Shown: positions 36,336 through 38,000 of the stretch, piece by piece
How positions within the stretch are numbered: the stretch's first letter is position 1
Layout of the letters: each line of letters begins with the position of its first letter
Origin: Prochlorococcus sp. AG-449-G23
Lineage (GTDB): Bacteria > Cyanobacteriota > Cyanobacteriia > PCC-6307 > Cyanobiaceae
DNA: 38,000 nucleotides
NCBI GenBank assembly: GCA_003209585.1
Contig: QCQJ01000013.1
Span: 1 to 38,000 of the forward strand
Direction: 5' to 3'
Notes under the pieces: model-generated
The model's database searches: none
What the model was told of the DNA's origin: nothing
The model's input: only the letters and a program-made list of their open reading frames with translations
Made by a program: the position numbers and the translations under genes

Positions 36336-37130
36336 ATGTCTGAAAGTTGCTGTAATTCAAACACATCGAATAAAGCACCTAATCAATTCGATCATAAAGA
36401 TGCGATTCAAGAAAGATATGGCTCAGCCGCACAAGAAAAAGAAAGTTGTCTTTGTACACCAGTTGGGTTTAATCCCGTTTTACTTGAGGCAATTCCTCAA
36501 AAGGTTATAGAAAGAGACTATGGGTGTGGTGATCCAACAAAATATGTTCAAAAAAATGATATAGTCTTAGATCTTGGAAGTGGTAGCGGCAAAAATGCTT
36601 TCATTTGTGCCCAAATTGTTGGGAAAGAAGGTAAAGTTATTGGAGTTGATCAGAATCCTGACATGCTTTCTTTATCAAGATCAGCCTCTAAAGAAGTTAC
36701 AAAAAATATAGGTTTCAACAATACAGAATTTCTAGAAGGTTCAATTGAAAAACTTGATGAATTAGATAAAGATTTAAATCCATTAATCGCAGATAAATCA
36801 GTAGATATTATTTTAAGTAATTGCGTTTTAAACTTGGTAAGTCCAGAATCTAGAAATAACCTTCTAAATAACATAAAAAGAGTTTTAAACGATAATGGAA
36901 GAATTGCAATTAGCGATATCGTCTCTAATAAAAAAGTTCCTTTAACATTGCAAAATGATCATGATTTATGGACAGGATGTATTAGTGGAGCATGGTATGA
37001 GCCAGAGTTTATAAGTGATTTTAAAGAACTAGGATTTAAAAATTTAAAATTTGCAGAAAGGAGTGCTGAACCTTGGAAAGTAATTGAGGATATTGAATTT
37101 AGAACAGTAACTTTAGTGGGCAATATTTAA
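36336..37130 (+). CDS. ArsM-like arsenite methyltransferase / SAM-dependent methyltransferase
   Basis: A 264-residue protein from the ATG at 36336; a TTG at 36303 would lie inside the terminator. The SAM motif is VLDLGSGSGKNAF (78-90). Cysteines C40, C64 (in DYGCGDP), C163 (in LSNCVLN) and C215 (in WTGCISGAW) match in order and spacing the four cysteines of ArsM that bind arsenite, and DYGCGDP and ISNCVIN-like strings are family features. The likely reaction is stepwise methylation of As(III), a detoxification route in marine cyanobacteria. The N-terminal CC pair (5-6) is unusual. A small-molecule methyltransferase with another thiophilic substrate remains possible. Confidence 0.82.
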   Translation: MSESCCNSNTSNKAPNQFDHKDAIQERYGSAAQEKESCLCTPVGFNPVLLEAIPQKVIERDYGCGDPTKYVQKNDIVLDLGSGSGKNAFICAQIVGKEGKVIGVDQNPDMLSLSRSASKEVTKNIGFNNTEFLEGSIEKLDELDKDLNPLIADKSVDIILSNCVLNLVSPESRNNLLNNIKRVLNDNGRIAISDIVSNKKVPLTLQNDHDLWTGCISGAWYEPEFISDFKELGFKNLKFAERSAEPWKVIEDIEFRTVTLVGNI

Positions 37131-37166
37131 AAAAATTCAAGAGTTGAAAATACAAAATAAATTTCC

Positions 37167-38000
37167 ATGAAAAGTAATCTAAGAGATCAAATACCTGCAT
37201 TAAAAAATAAGTATTATTTCAACTATGGCGGTCAAGGACCACTACCAAAATCTTCTCTAGAAGCGATAGTTAAAACTTGGGAAATTATCCAAGATTTAGG
37301 ACCATTTACCAATGATATGTGGCCTTTTATCTACAAAGAAATATTGACCACAAAAAGAATCATAGCGCAAAAATTAGGTGTCAATTCAAAGAATGTAGCT
37401 TTTACCGAAAATATCTCTTCCGGTATGATTTTGCCCTTTTGGGGAATAAAAGTAGAAGAGGGAGAAGAGTTGTTAATAAGTGACTGTGAACATCCTGGAG
37501 TAGTGGCTGCAAGTCGAGAATTTTGCAGAAGAAATAAATTAATATTCAAAATTTTGCCAATCCAAAAAATTAAAAATCTAAACGACGAAAATATAATTTT
37601 AGAGATTTTGAAAAATCTAAATAGTAAGACTAAGATCCTAATTATTTCTCATATCTTATGGAACTTTGGATGTAAAATACCTTTAAAACAAATTTCTATA
37701 GAATTAAAAAATAATCGAGAAGATTCTTATTTACTTGTTGATGGTGCTCAAACCTTTGGGCACATAAATATTGAAAAAGAAGTTTTTTATTCTGATTTAT
37801 ATTCAATAACTTCTCATAAATGGGCATGTGGACCAGAAGGACTTGGAGCCATTTATGTCTCTGATAGATTTATTCATGAAACTGATCCAACAATAATTGG
37901 TTGGAAATCATTAAAAAAAGAACAAGGCATTTATGAGCCTTCAGATAATCTTTTTCATGATGATGCAAGGAAATTTGAAATAGCTACCTCTTGTATTCCT
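37167..38000 (+). CDS. Class V aminotransferase / cysteine desulfurase-like protein, 3' end missing
   Basis: The frame from ATG 37167 is open to the end of the window (278 codons). PLP-enzyme features: FNYGGQGPLP (18-27) at the start, AFTENISSGM (78-87), LLVDGAQTFGH (189-199, with D192 and Q195) and the PLP lysine K218 in SITSHKWACGPEGLG. This places it in the fold-type I, class V group, near NifS/IscS-like and isopenicillin-N-epimerase-like enzymes. The catalytic Cys loop of desulfurases would lie beyond 38000, so the reaction cannot be decided. It follows the ArsM-like gene after 36 bp and may be co-transcribed. Confidence 0.86.
   Translation, partial: MKSNLRDQIPALKNKYYFNYGGQGPLPKSSLEAIVKTWEIIQDLGPFTNDMWPFIYKEILTTKRIIAQKLGVNSKNVAFTENISSGMILPFWGIKVEEGEELLISDCEHPGVVAASREFCRRNKLIFKILPIQKIKNLNDENIILEILKNLNSKTKILIISHILWNFGCKIPLKQISIELKNNREDSYLLVDGAQTFGHINIEKEVFYSDLYSITSHKWACGPEGLGAIYVSDRFIHETDPTIIGWKSLKKEQGIYEPSDNLFHDDARKFEIATSCIP

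Noticed and set aside
1..38000. Insertion sequences, prophage, CRISPR, rRNA or tRNA genes
   Set aside because: No transposase, integrase, direct-repeat array or RNA signature was seen; the window reads as ordinary core chromosome.

Overview
The window looks like core chromosome from a small-genome marine cyanobacterium, most likely a high-light Prochlorococcus. The evidence is low G+C (about one third by eye), very short intergenic gaps, frequent TTG/GTG starts, and cyanobacterial markers: chlG, ndhB, cyAbrB, DUF2232, DUF2862, DUF4278 and an aa3-type oxidase cluster. The strain cannot be named from this sequence. No mobile element, CRISPR array, tRNA or rRNA was found.

Layout. At 1-1495 lies the 3' part of a groEL with a repetitive GGM tail. 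At 1500-9092 is the respiratory oxidase region: a leftward run (ctaA, ctaB, a DrrA/DrrB-like ABC exporter, a small hypothetical) divergent from rightward ctaC-ctaD-ctaE. At 9192-11464 are cyAbrB, riboflavin synthase and a ferredoxin-tailed aldo/keto reductase. At 11453-17476 is a tightly packed leftward run: topA, a lipoprotein with an exact internal duplication, DUF2232, a CobT-like protein and a lipoprotein-type solute-binding protein. At 17652-25722 are ndhB, a MacB-type ATPase, birA, a DciA-like protein with a C-terminal zinc ribbon, hisF and menG, then DUF2862-chlG-class A PBP.

At 25732-30184 are rsmB and several very small genes, including the leftward photolyase operon DCC protein / TIGR03643 / DUF2256 / FeS-BCP-type photolyase. 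Each of these genes abuts or overlaps the next, and the photolyase appears to have lost most of its iron-sulfur cysteines. At 30282-35832 are trmH, an orphan DppC-type permease, lepA, mqo, an Nfu scaffold and a small membrane protein.

The most striking regulatory locus is 35959-36304. A near-consensus promoter is followed by a perfect NtcA palindrome (GTA-N8-TAC) at the predicted start of transcription. Next comes an RNA that matches the glnA/Downstream-peptide glutamine riboswitch class, then a 57-residue basic DUF4278 protein built from three copies of an L-x-Y-R-x3-Y repeat, and a strong terminator. This arrangement resembles nitrogen-status control of small glutamine-synthetase inhibitors in other cyanobacteria. 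The window ends with an ArsM-like methyltransferase and the 5' part of a class V aminotransferase.

Together the genes cover heme A and oxidase assembly, quinone-linked electron flow (ndhB, mqo, ctaCDE, menG), chlorophyll synthesis, wall synthesis, RNA modification, light-dependent DNA repair and nitrogen sensing.
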